Positions 53,746 through 64,000 of a stretch of DNA of 64,000 nucleotides are shown here, in pieces. Source of the DNA: Daucus carota subsp. sativus (lineage: Eukaryota; Streptophyta; Magnoliopsida; Apiales; Apiaceae); NCBI RefSeq assembly GCF_001625215.2, contig NC_030389.2:38553454-38617453 (forward strand), written 5' to 3'. A program made the translations under genes and the position numbers. Every line of letters starts with the position of its first letter. Positions within the stretch are counted from its first letter, which is position 1. The notes under the pieces are model-generated. The model did no database searches and had not been told where the DNA came from. It worked only from the letters and a program-made list of their open reading frames with translations.

Positions 53746-56700
53746 GCTTCCATTATATTTTATGTATATGTAAATTTATCTTGCAATCTTGACTTCAATT
53801 GTCCTAGGATCATTATCTACAATACACATAGTTTTTTTTTTTTTTTTGGCTATTTTACTGTGTAGATTACCCGTTTTCGTCTCGGTTTTAAAAATCGGTG
53901 ATCAATCCTTATCCCCAAATAATCCCTTTTTTAGCTCGTCGAACTGATTAAATCTCCGATTATGCAATTAATAATCCGATTAATCTCCGATAAATCCTTA
54001 TTCCGTGATTTGACCGATTAAGTCCAATTCTCGCTTTTTATAACACTGTTCTAGTATGTAAAATTAAAAATCTCAAAAAAAAATTTTTGACAAAAAGGAA
54101 TCAATTTATTAATCAAAAACCATACGGCATTTACAAATATAATCGAAATTGGACAGACGCTGAATTATATTAGCTGAGATCTCATGCAATTCTTTATATA
54201 ATCAGAATTAGATGGAGTGAGTTGTAGATGATAATTTGCAGCACAGATTATTCGTAGTACATGTGAATATTATCTGGAATCGAAATGTAATTAAATCGAA
54301 ACGAGTCAGAGACGAATGATTGAGCATTCATATTTTGTAAATGTTGAATGTGAGGAATCTTCAAGTTAATACTAGAAAACAACTTGGTGTTGTATCCGTT
54401 GAGCTGGATAAAAGAGGTAGTGAATAGAGAGAGCATCAAGAATAGAATAGTCGAGGAAGATGTTGATACTATGGTATTGGTACCCCACAGTATTATTGAC
54501 CCAGATTTCCATAATTAGCTACAGCCTGGCATGGAAAACATTTATACTCTGTTACACCTTTCTCTTTGCGCTATTCAATCTTACGCGTAGTATCAAAACA
54601 AATAATGCTTGGATTACAGATTACAGTTCCGAAATCCGTAGGCTATGTTATTTGGATTCGGAGTACCGACGTGTATACGTGTTCGAGTATCGAACTTAAT
54701 AATATTTTAAATTTTTTACATATTTTCTTTCAAAAATAAGTGTTTTGAATGTTTATATGCATGTCCAAGCTTTGAGTGTCCAAATAAATAAAGAGGAGTA
54801 ACATAACTTCTAAGCCTATCATATATATAGTGCGTGTTTAGGAAAAAGATTATATGTTACACTATAAAATTTGAAATGTTTAAAAATATATAACAAAAGA
54901 AGAATTAAATTTGGTTTGAGTTAATTAAGAAATTAATATTCAAGTGAAATACGAGACCACAAGATAGGATTATATGAGACTGCAAGGGTGCACCTATAGA
55001 GTCATCTTAATATTCGTTAATCCAGACTTCAATACATAAAAGAAAATTTATAAATTTTATTAATTGAACTCATTAATTATCATGACGCATTCTAAACAAG
55101 TTGAAAATTTCATGAAAAATCATCTCACCTTTAAGTGCTTCGAAAGCGAACATAATAATTGTAATTATAGTTTATCAGCAAAATTAATCGTAAAAGACAC
55201 GCTGACACTGAATAAACGAGAAAACAACATAATTAAAATATTTGTAAGAATAGGATGTGAACCAATTAGTAAAATGTTGGATCTCAAAACCAAAATTTTT
55301 ACGGAAGAATAAACAAATTAAAGTAAGTGCACATATTTTTATGTTAAAAATTGATGTATTAAACAAAAGATTTAGTAAAAAAATATTATCGCTGAAATTA
55401 GATAACTGTTTGATAATTTTTTATATTTAAATATTTTTATGTTATAATATTTACGAATAATGTTTTTCTTAGGTTTGATGGTGTAAAATACAAATTTATA
55501 ACAGCTTCCGGTAAAAATTGAAAAACAGCAATTTCCAAAAATATAGAACTTGCTTTTTTTAAAAACAGATTCTTAATTAAAAGTTATTGTTCAAGAAAAC
55601 TTCTTTTTAAATTTTTTGAAAAAAATTTCATCTATTTTTCCAGCAAAAAACTACTAGTGTCGATACAAATCGACTGGAATCACAACCATCGCCACCTGGC
55701 TATGATCTCGACTCGAAGTTTGGTGGTGGCTATCAACTACTCCCTCTGTCCCATTTAATTGTATACGCTTCTTTTCAACTGTTCGACACGCATTTCAATG
55801 CTCTTATAAAATATAGTTCCGTAACTTATTTTTGAGATTTTCTTTTTCTGAATAAAAATATAACATCCAAACTTTAATTCAGAAAAAGAAAATTTTAAAA
55901 ATAAATTACACAACTACACTTTACAGGAGCATTAAAGTCCGTGCCGCGTCCCCGTCCCCCAATGTATACAATTCAGGGGGACGGAGGGAGTATTGTTCTG
56001 GACTCGAAGTCGACCTTCGCTGACAAGCACAAACAAATATTTAGCCGTGAATTTTGACAATCAATGGGCCCGTTTGGCCAAACTTAAAAAAGTGATTCCA
56101 TAAAGTAAAAAAAAGTAAATAAGTTAATAAAGTGTTTGGAAAAGAAGCAGAAACTGTGAGAGAAGCTAGCATTCTCAGCTTCTTAAAAGTGCTTCTATTT
56201 CTTTACACAAACGGATCAAGAAAAGCAGAAGCCAGAAGCAGAAATGGCTTCTGATTCCCACACAGCACCAATGTATTAGAGTACAAATTAGTGCCCACAT
56301 TTACGCATATTTCAATTTGCTGGCATAAAATCGTAGTGGCAGTATCGTGTGCAACCAAAAGGCTCCCCACTTACTCCGATTACTGATTAGCTAAAGAACA
56401 AATTTCCTACATTGCGAATTTGACAATCCATTACAACAGTTCGAATCAACCAAATTACAAATTTGACAATATTATCATCTAAATGCGAAATAAACACACA
56501 CTCTCAATCTGACAATTCATTAACAAAAGTGTAAATCGCAAAAAAAAAAAAAAAAAAAAAAGGGCAGCGAATCACACAGGAAACATATTCAAACAGATCG
56601 ATCACATTACAAAAATCATATAAAAATATATGAATTTCATTATTATCTGATCCTCCATTTACATATAAATTTTATAGAGAATAACATATAACTACGAAGT

Positions 56701-56836
56701 ACGATCTCCACAAAACAAAATAAAATAAAAAAATTCAAATTACACAATTAGATATTCGAATATTCATCAGATCAAAAAGAATAAACAGTAGTAACAATAA
56801 CAATAATATTCGTAGCAGAAGCGTTTCTCCAGATCT
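53746..56836. other. Repeat-rich spacer between the F-box and RALF genes
   Basis: 53,880-54,050 contains TCCGATTAATC/AATCGGTGAT motifs typical of an old dispersed repeat. 55,740-55,990 is a Stowaway MITE. About 56,066-56,260 starts CCCGTTTGGCCAAACTTA with AAGCAGAAGC motifs and looks like one end of a hAT MITE. A 22-base A-run lies near 56,540. Short ORFs at 54,248-54,439 (-) and 55,064-55,312 (+) resemble nothing and have no splice or family support. Confidence 0.45.
55740..55990. mobile_element. 251-bp Stowaway-type MITE
   Basis: Inverted ends CTCCCTCTGTCCC and GGGACGGAGGGAG; TA at 55,738-55,739 and 55,991-55,992. Same length and inverted orientation relative to 38,668-38,918, with the shared GTGCCGCGTCCCCGTCCCCC block. 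Confidence 0.9.
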
Positions 56837-57181
56837 TCAACGGCGACATCTCGTAATCTTACTGCAACCGCGATTGTACGGATTCGCCTGAGCGCCTTGC
56901 CGGCAGTTATAATACGATGCGCCTCGTCTCGAACACGGCACAGTGTTCCTGCTCAGCGCGCCGTAGCTTATGTACCTCCTGCGAGTGGCTAAGATGCGCC
57001 GGTTGATGTCCGAGTCCAAATCGAACTCCGACTCGTCGGAGATGAAGTCGGCGACGGTGCCGGACGCCGGGAGGAAGGAGAGGTAGGAGTTTGACGCGGC
57101 GGAGGCGTCGACGGCTGAGATTGAGAGGATTGTGATGAGGAGCGTTGCGCAGATCACGAGGAGAGTTGTTGAGCTTCTCAT
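56837..57181 (-). CDS. RALF: RALF (rapid alkalinization factor) prepropeptide
   Basis: 114 residues, single exon. Signal peptide about 1-27 (LLVICATLLITILSISAVDA). An acidic propeptide ends at the RRIL motif (61-64), the site-1 protease cleavage signal of RALF23/33-type precursors. The mature peptide, from about residue 65, has YISYGAL (70-76), needed for FERONIA-type receptor binding, and four cysteines at 83, 93, 106 and 112, then TRCRR at the end. It is secreted and raises apoplastic pH, acting in growth and immunity (family knowledge). Coding GC is much higher than the flanks. Confidence 0.96.
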   Translation of the reverse strand: MRSSTTLLVICATLLITILSISAVDASAASNSYLSFLPASGTVADFISDESEFDLDSDINRRILATRRRYISYGALSRNTVPCSRRGASYYNCRQGAQANPYNRGCSKITRCRR

Positions 57182-57414
57182 TTTCTTTGCGGTCTGCTTT
57201 CTTTTGTTTCTCTCTCTAGAGTGTGGAGAGGGAGGCTGTTTCTCTCTCTAGATTTTGGGGGAGTGTTTGGAGGAAATGAGAGGAGAGTGGAGCGGTTTGG
57301 GGATATATGTGGAGGGGTGTGATAGCATGACATTGATATTTCTTGTTAATTACAGATGTGCCACTCTCGATCGTAAATCAGAATTTCAAAATAGTCGAGA
57401 TTCGAAAAACATTT
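57182..57414 (-). promoter_or_regulatory. RALF leader and proximal promoter
   Basis: A CT/GA-rich leader (TTTCTCTCTCTAG repeated at about 57,210 and 57,240 on the + strand) precedes the start codon. On the minus strand CATATATCC near 57,300 could serve as a TATA box; this is weak. Confidence 0.35.
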
Positions 57415-57427
57415 AAACATCGAATTC

Positions 57428-57564
57428 GAGCACGATTGGATAGTCAAGTGGGGGTGTATCCTCTGTTGTCCCGGGAGACCCGAGTTCGACTCTGACTCAT
57501 TCGAAAAATATTGAACAAATACTAAATTATAAGGCATATAAGCCTGCATTGTAAAAAAATATAA
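57428..57564 (+). mobile_element. tRNA-derived SINE, ~137 bp
   Basis: Contains an A-box-like TAGTCAAGTGGG (57,441-57,452) and a B-box-like GAGTTCGACTC (57,482-57,492), the RNA polymerase III promoter pair, and ends in an A-rich tail (TTGTAAAAAAATATAA). A perfect 13-bp duplication AAACATCGAATTC flanks it at 57,415-57,427 and 57,565-57,577. It lies 0.25 kb upstream of the RALF gene. Confidence 0.82.
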
Positions 57565-57577
57565 AAACATCGAATTC

Positions 57578-58560
57578 AGAATCATATTTATATTATTCTG
57601 TATTAAATATATTTAAAATATCATAAAAAAATTCTCGACATAAATATTGATCGATATAAAATTAATCGGGTTCGGGTTGGATTAACATCCGTCGGATAAG
57701 CCAGGATGAGTTAATTACGGATGTGCCATTGGGGTGATGTGAGCCACTACTTTGAAAGTGAGTTGAGATGGTGGAGGTGCTTGTCTGTTTTTGACTTTAT
57801 AGTTTGTTTTCTAATTTATGAGCTGTTTATGATCAGGCATTACGAGTTTTTGTACTGTGTGGTGTGTATACGTTATAGACGCATGTTATATGATTGACTC
57901 TCCTTGTCATTCTATTCCACGTCTTTTGCCCCATTTTGTATCCGTTACATTTATTAAATTTCTTCTTAATTGACTAATTAAGAAAGTCGTTCGTCACGCG
58001 GCGGTGCCTATGTGTAAACATGGCCGATTATCATAAGCATGATAAGTTCCTTTAAATACAATTCGAAAGTATGTAACAAATAAATAATTTATGTTTATTT
58101 AGATAAAACTTGATACTAATTATCTTCTTAATGCAAGTAGAGAATTAGAGATTGACAGAAAAATATTATTTAATAAAAATTATTAGAGTAACTCCATTCA
58201 TAAAAAATTCTTAGTTAAAAAATGAGTATACTAAACATTAAAAAATATAGATAATCATAAGAAATATCATGCTCCAACCATATTCTCCTCTCATCTATAA
58301 TTTCAGTCGAGCTCTGTGCATAATTATATTTGTCAAATCAGTACAACAAATGTTATTTTAAACTTTTTAAAAATCAAAAGCAAACCGATATAAATTGATA
58401 TAAATCGAATCCGAACTTTAAACTAAACTTGGACCAATTTTTGTTTTTGGGCTTGCAACTTGAATTCACAATTTCACATCATAAAAATCATAGTAACTTT
58501 TTATTGGTATATCTACAACACAATCACGGGGCATTCTTTCCCATTACGTGGCATCAAGTG
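57578..58560. other. AT-rich spacer between RALF and eS21
   Basis: Divergent promoters of the two genes should lie in this stretch. No ORF or repeat recognised. Confidence 0.4.
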
Positions 58561-58594
58561 TCTCTCCTAAAAACAGAACGATATTTTATATCAT

Positions 58595-58720
58595 AAACGG
58601 GCCGGATATTAAAAGAAAGGGTAAACATGGGCCGGATTATCACCAAAATCGACATTAAACCGGGCCTCATATCCAGCAAATCCAGGCCGTCCATCGCATA
58701 AATAGAAAACTAGGGTTTTG
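58595..58720 (+). promoter_or_regulatory. Ribosomal-protein promoter motifs of eS21 (site II and telo box)
   Basis: GGGCC site II-type elements at about 58,599, 58,629 (TGGGCC) and 58,662, followed by a telo box TAGGGTTT at 58,711-58,718 and a TATA-like ATAAATA at about 58,699. Site II plus telo box is the standard combination in plant ribosomal-protein and proliferation genes. A CT-rich leader follows, with a likely leader-intron donor at CATCAG|GTACT (58,792). Confidence 0.65.
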
Positions 58721-58912
58721 CACTATATCTAACTCTCTCTTCCATTCTTCCCCAATCTCCAGCTGCACTAACTCTCTCTTCTTCATCATCAGGTACTAAT
58801 CGCACCCATTTTTCTTAAATTTATTCATCTCTGATTATTATTCGATGTCGATAAATTTATTTCGAACGCTTTTATATATAGTCGCCGAAGTTAAATTTAA
58901 AGAGCAGTCAAG

Positions 58913-60236
58913 ATGATGAACGATGAGGGTCAAAACATGGATCTCTATATCCCCAGAAAATGGTATTTTTTTATGTTTATGTATTTTGTGTATATTATTT
59001 TTAATTGATTGTGCTGTGATTTTGATGAAGTACATATAATTACAGTTCTGCCACCAACCGTTTGATCACTTCGAAGGATCATGCTTCGGTTCAGATCAAT
59101 GTGGGTCATTTGGATGACAGGGGTATTTACACCGGCGGTTTCACCACTTTTGCGCTTTGCGGTTTCGTCCGTGCTCAGGTTTTTTCTCGCCTTTGCTTTT
59201 CGGAATTGTGTTTGGTTTTTGGCTGGCTTTTGAGTCCAGCTTCCGGGCGTAGAAGTCAAAAACAACTTGTTTGAAACAACTTATGAGTAAATTTCTGAGT
59301 GTAAGCCAGAATGTGAGAATTTGAAAATTCTAGTTTTGTTTTAGTTACTTACTTTTATTTTTGAAATTTGATTAAAAAAAATGTAAGGACCAACTTCGAA
59401 GATAATTGAAAATAATTTATTGGTATATTTATGCCTGATAATTTATAAATATCAAAAACATTATCAAAACACATAAAATAAAAACTATTTTTCACTTATA
59501 AATAACTTCTGATTTGTAATCATTAAGCACAAAGGCCCCTAGTCCTGTGTTTTCTTGATTGTGTTTACTAGAATTGATTGGCACTTGTTTTACATTCACT
59601 TGCTAACCTGTTCGGAGTGGATATCGAGTTAGTGTAATTGCCTGATATTGTTAGAATGCTTTGAGTTGTGCTTTCTAACTTGGCAAACAAGTGTCTTGTG
59701 CGTAGTGGAAATTGAGTTAGACCTTGGAGAGTATGTTAGTTGGTGTGAAGAGTGAACTTGACAGGAATTTCAGTTTATGTTGGCCGGAAAATAGTTCCGA
59801 TAATGAAATGTGTAGATAAGGTGTATATTTGATTCTTGAAAGGGCATAGAATGGTTCTCTTATGCTAGAGTGGTTTTATAATGTTTATACGTTGAAGTAC
59901 TGATTGACGATACTGTGCAAACGGTTTTTATATATTATGTGGATCTGGATTATATGAATCTCTCCGGCATTTGTTACCTTAGAAAGTTACTAGGGTGGCG
60001 TATTTAACTTTAGTTTTAGGTTGTAGGGCATTTCAAGAGTTTGATTGTATTAAATATTGAAGTTAATATGGTTCAACATATGTAGCCTGTTTGTGATGTT
60101 GAATGTCACTTGTATTCTTAGCATGAATGCATGCAGCTGATTAATGTATTTGTTTGTTGTGTTTGCTATACAGGGAGATGCTGATAGTGCAGTGGATCGC
60201 CTATGGCAGAAGAAGAAAGCTGAGCTAAAACAATAG
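58913..60236 (+). CDS. RPS21: 40S ribosomal protein eS21, 3 coding exons
   Basis: Coding exons 58913-58962, 59046-59178, 60174-60236 join to 81 residues (Arabidopsis eS21 is 82). The sequence has [60 protein letters not shown] and [10 protein letters not shown], diagnostic for eS21 of the small subunit. Two adjacent ATGs start the frame (58,913 and 58,916); I chose the first. Intron 2 of the coding part is about 1 kb, and about 59,213-59,545 of it has GTTTTTGGCTGG/CTTTTGAGTCCAGC and AAGCACAAAGGCCCC ends suggesting an old MITE. Confidence 0.95.
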
Positions 60237-60763
60237 AAAAATATTGTTATCGTTTTTTATTTGTTAGAACTATAATTTGTCTGAAGCAAAAAGATATTGC
60301 TATGCAAACTACTTTCTCTTCATTAATAGTTTGAGCTTGAATCTATGGGTTTCTAGTTTCCCCGTAATATCATTCGGATGTGTTTTGTTTGAGTTACAAT
60401 TTTCTTTAATCTTTCATTATACCCATTCTAAAATAAATTTTTATACCTCATAACTGTATACTGTATTACCATTTGCACATTTTGGACTCAAGAGTACTTG
60501 TCACTGGATCCTACTGTGCTTTTATTTCAAGAGCAAATGCAGCGGTGTAATTTCTTCTTTTTTATATTACGGCCTGGCCCCATGAAGGCAAATTCTTTTG
60601 TTTTCCCAGCTCACTCACTCTTAAGATATCTGTTTCTCATGTTATTTAGCTGTTGGATAGATGCAGTAGTTTATCTGATAATAAAACTGAAGTTTTCTGT
60701 GCTTCAAACTGTAACATAAAACACTTGAGCATGGTCGATCAATGTCTTTGTTGAAATATAATA

Positions 60764-61004
60764 CTCCCTCTGTCCCATTTTAACTGATGTTTGACTTTTT
60801 GACACGTATATTGAGGTGTAAAAAATAGTATCTACGCTCAATAAAAAGATTTAATTCTTATATCAAATAAAAGTTTAGATTCTAAACTTTTATTTGATAT
60901 AGATTTTATAAACAATAATAATGTTTAGATGTGATTTTTTTAACATCTTAAAATACGTGTAAAAAAGTCAAAAGCAGTTAAAACTTAAAATGGGACGGAG
61001 GGAG
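60764..61004. mobile_element. 241-bp Stowaway-type MITE downstream of eS21
   Basis: Inverted ends CTCCCTCTGTCCCATTTTAA and, inverted, CTCCCTCCGTCCCATTTTAA; TA at 60,762-60,763 and 61,005-61,006. The centre contains a palindrome around TTTAGATTCTAAAC. A different subfamily from the 251-bp pair. Confidence 0.9.
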
Positions 61005-61030
61005 TATGAGATTTGTTTGGCCCTCCCAAC

Positions 61031-62024
61031 TAGGGCTGTAAACAAACCAAATAGTTCGTGAGCTACTCGAGCTCGATTCGGCAAATATTCGAATTCGATT
61101 CGTTATTAATCGAGCCGAGCCTGAACTCGAACAGTTCGAACATTATATCGAGCCGAGCCCGAGCTTAAAAGTATTTGGTTCGTAGGGTTCGCGAGCCTAT
61201 TCGAGCTTTAGTGTTATTATATATTTTTTGTAATTATATGTCAATTTATATATTATGTTTATTTATTATTAAACTTAAGTATTAAAAACACTAGTATTAT
61301 TCTTATAATCTTATACGTTCTCATTAGTTTTAGACTTTCAGTCTTCACCCACTCCTTTAGAATTCAAACCGTCACACTTCCTCCTTCGTCTCTACCAGAA
61401 GGAGTTCTGCAGATTTTTGAGGTAGAAGTCTCGATTCCTTTCTGATCTAGCCATATACAATTGAGAGCCTATAGGATACATACTACAAGTTTGGAAATTG
61501 TTGGATTTCTTTATTTATAAATTGGGATGGAGTCCATCAAGGTAGTCAAATGCACCTATGTTTTGCAGTATAGCTTACATAAAAGGACTGTTCCTAGGTG
61601 TTTTGTTCTTCAGGCTCTGGTGTTAAAACAATGCAACAGGAATATGCATGATGCTATCGTCAATATTGGCAATAACATTTTTTTTGCCTCTGAATATACA
61701 TTTTGCTGCTAAGTTTAGTTTTCTTATTTTGTGTATTTGTTTGCCAGACTTTGGTGGTGTTGGTTTGGTTGGTGCTACATTTTGATTTGACATTGATCTT
61801 GGCTTGGACTTTTTTTTTTAGTTTTTTGGGGAGTTATTAGTAAAATTTGTTTTATCATTTTGTAATTTTTTTCGAGCTTTCGAACCGAACTCGAGCTTAT
61901 CGAATACTTGTCGAGTCGAGCTTCGAGCTTAAAATTTTAGGCTCGGTCGAACCCGAGCTTCGAATTTTTCAACCGAGCCGAACTCGAGCCTGTCACTGTT
62001 TGACTCGGCTCGTTTACAGCCCTA
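61031..62024. mobile_element. 994-bp non-autonomous hAT element
   Basis: Ends TAGGGCTGTAAAC and, inverted, TAGGGCTGTAAACG; perfect 8-bp duplication CTCCCAAC at 61,023-61,030 and 62,025-62,032. Subterminal regions are dense in CGAGCTCGA/TCGAGC motifs on both sides. The central part has no transposase; ORFs in it (for example 61,527-61,712) resemble nothing. Confidence 0.92.
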
Positions 62025-62033
62025 CTCCCAACA

Positions 62034-62352
62034 CTTTAATGTTGTGTTTGGTTGGGGAGAATGTAATTGAATAGAATGAAATGAGTAAAGTTACTTGAAA
62101 CTAATAAGAGATGGGAGGAAAGTTTTTTTTTTAAAAAATTGAGTGTAAAATTGCTATGATGAGCTTTGAGAAGAAATTGGGATCAGGAGAGAAGGGAGCA
62201 TTTCATCAAAAATTAAAGGTGTCATCTCTAACACAAGATGTAAGGAATGGAATAAAAGAGGAATGAAATTTCTTGATAATTGCTCATAAATCATAACATA
62301 ACTTATTTTTTATTTAATTTCTTCCGGAATCAATTAAACATAACATAAGATG
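62034..62352. mobile_element. MITE related to the one at 13,880-14,614
   Basis: Starts ATGTTGTGTTTGGTTGGGGA and ends with an imperfect inverse (AATTAAACATAACATAAG). Shares GAATGAAATGAGTAAAG and GAATGGAATAAAAGAGGAATG motifs with the copy in protease intron 6. Borders approximate. Confidence 0.45.
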
Positions 62353-62603
62353 CCACTTAGGAGGCCGAAGAATGATGGAAACTTGGAAACCACAACCTGT
62401 AAGTAAATCTTTGTGTAAATCAGAGAAGTACAAGACTCTCAGTACTCGGTTCTATGTTTACTATTTATAATTCAGTGGACATGCAAAATGTAAAAGAAAT
62501 TCAATTTGTAAAAGAAATCTCAAATGTATATGCAACAGGAATGATTGTGCTGTGAATCTGAAGCCATTCTTTTATGTCATCAATTTGTCTTTATAACGGA
62601 GTG

Positions 62604-63154
62604 TCTAACCTGTGCCCTCAGCGCACAGGATAACTTATAATTAATGTTGTTCAATAACTTTAATATTTGCATAGTTATCTGTGTTTTGTATAAAACCATT
62701 CAAACTAGTATTAACTTTACATCTACTTTTAATTTATCTTCTAAATTTTATATTTATAATAATATATTATTTTTTGCAAAATTGTGAGAACATAAAATAA
62801 TTCTTTATCATATTTATATGACAAGTTTTAATTAATTTCATCCCATAAATAATATTGAGGCCCCCCTGCATATACAATAATTTTTTAATTAAAATAAGGC
62901 TCCTAACTAAAATCACTCAATTTGACATTAATAATAAATTTATGATTTTTTATTATTTTAACATTATTAAAAAATATAAATAATAAGTATTATAATATAA
63001 TATATAAATAAACAAAATATTAAATTTATTTCATAAATATGAACATTTGAATTTTCTATTTAGGAATTAATGCATTGTATTACTGTAATGCATGATGCAC
63101 ATAAAACAACACCTAATCAATGCTCTAAACCAGTGCCCTCAGGCACAGGTTAGA
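62604..63154. mobile_element. 551-bp terminal-inverted-repeat element (TCTAACCTGTGCC ends)
   Basis: TCTAACCTGTGCCCTCAGCG at the left and, inverted, TCTAACCTGTGCCTGAGGGC at the right. The ends are themselves partly palindromic (GTGCC..GGCAC). The interior is AT-rich and non-coding. No clean target duplication seen. Confidence 0.65.
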
Positions 63155-63498
63155 TAAGCCCAAAAAATAAATGACTTCTTTTTATAATATATTTGTAATT
63201 TGTCTGCTGCAACTCATTCGCTCGTATATGTTTATTATGCATGTAAATCATTTCGGTTGATGGATTGCAGGTTGAATGAAGTCCTACACAATTTAACTTT
63301 CCATATTGATATACTATCCACTTCAATTAGAAGCCAGTTTGATAAGGTCATATTTATATGAAAAGGTTGAAATTAGTCTACAGGACTAACAACATGCAAC
63401 AAATACTGAACTCGGAAGTACCCAAGCGAAATACTTTGGTAGACCAACTCCCTTCTCAACTTGATGAGAAACATTTTGGTAGAAACAGCACTAAACTG

Positions 63499-63921
63499 CT
63501 AATTTATAGTTTCCTTATCGGCAGTCTCGGTAGGCAAATCCTGTGTTTTCCCGTTGCTTTCAGCCTCTATAAGTTCAGCCTCGGGTTCTCCAGGCACATC
63601 TTGTAGCTACAAGAGATAAAAAGGAATCAGATAATTAAGAATTCAAAGGACTTCTATATCAAAATATAGTAGGTGTTCTTGCAACTTAAGATGGCTTACG
63701 TCCAAATTTTTCAGGCTTGCAGTAACATCCTCCTGTTGCTGCTTAAGAGTGGTTCTCAATTCTTGGAATTCCTGGTTTAGCGCAGTTAGATAACATTAGA
63801 CATTAGTTCCTGCTACAAATAAATGGTCAAGGCCTAATAATAAACAGACTGCCAATATGTCACTCACCGATCTGAGTTGATCCACTTCAACATTGAGTGA
63901 CTTCTTGAGTTCAGAAAGCTC
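63499..63921 (-). CDS. 3' end of a coiled-coil protein gene (continues beyond the window)
   Basis: Three consecutive exons, all phase 0 with good GT-AG borders: 63921-63868, 63771-63700, 63606-63499. They encode ELSELKKSLNVEVDQLRS, EFQELRTTLKQQQEDVTASL with KNLD, and LQDVPGEPEAELIEAESNGK with TQDLPTETADKETIN before the TAG. The first two have heptad-like Leu spacing of a coiled coil; the last is an acidic, disordered tail. I do not recognise the family. The upstream exons lie to the right of position 64,000. Confidence 0.7.
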
Positions 63922-64000
63922 CTATAAAGCAAATATAAATAATTAAAAGATGCTTATGGACAACATTGACAATGTCAAATAGAGATAGAGCCAATATGAA

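Noticed and set aside
54248-55312. Short ORFs at 54,248-54,439 (-) and 55,064-55,312 (+)
   Set aside because: No start context, splice signals, family motif or codon bias; expected by chance in AT-rich DNA.
57441-57492. Possible functional tRNA gene
   Set aside because: A and B boxes are present, but the stem structure of a tRNA is absent and a 13-bp target duplication with an A-rich tail shows that it is a SINE.

Overview
The window is nuclear DNA of a flowering plant, most likely a eudicot. The genes are split by GT-AG introns, the background is AT-rich, and the proteins (kinesin-13A, an ESD4-type SUMO protease, GDSL lipases, a RALF peptide, an F-box protein, ribosomal protein eS21) are typical plant families. 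Nothing prokaryotic or viral is present. I could not place the species further.

Layout. 1-11,278: a complete 12-exon kinesin-13A gene (+). 12,130-19,110: a complete 9-exon ULP1/ESD4-type SUMO protease (-), convergent with the kinesin. 19,661-27,056: a nearly intact L1-type LINE (-) with a perfect 15-bp target duplication, inserted about 0.5 kb upstream of the protease start codon. It has ORF1 (RRM), ORF2 (endonuclease, reverse transcriptase, RNase H; one frameshift) and an unexpected third ORF resembling a second, degenerate RNase H. 27,072-40,700: a gene-poor block. It holds a 5.3-kb Mutator-like element with a FAR1-like fragment and a DUF1985-like ORF, a LINE tail, and a three-level nest (foldback > hAT > Stowaway). 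40,754-49,642: a tandem pair of GDSL lipase genes (+), separated by a PIF/Harbinger-type element that itself contains a 3-kb Helitron. 50,887-53,745: a small TOG/ARM-repeat gene and an intronless F-box gene (+). 56,837-57,181: a RALF peptide gene (-). 58,913-60,236: ribosomal protein eS21 (+). 61,031-63,154: two transposon-like elements. 63,499 to the right edge: the 3' end of an unidentified coiled-coil gene (-).

The host genes do not form one pathway; they are independent housekeeping, signalling and metabolic genes. The connecting theme is repeated transposon insertion into introns and spacers. Many insertions can be dated relative to each other, because target duplications are intact, elements are nested, or the two GDSL paralogues act as each other's empty site. 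The features that most deserve a second look are the LINE third ORF, the Helitron-in-Harbinger nest with a captured gag-like fragment, the probable mitochondrial insert in a GDSL intron, and the palindrome-rich ACGCTACA element present in introns of both convergent genes.
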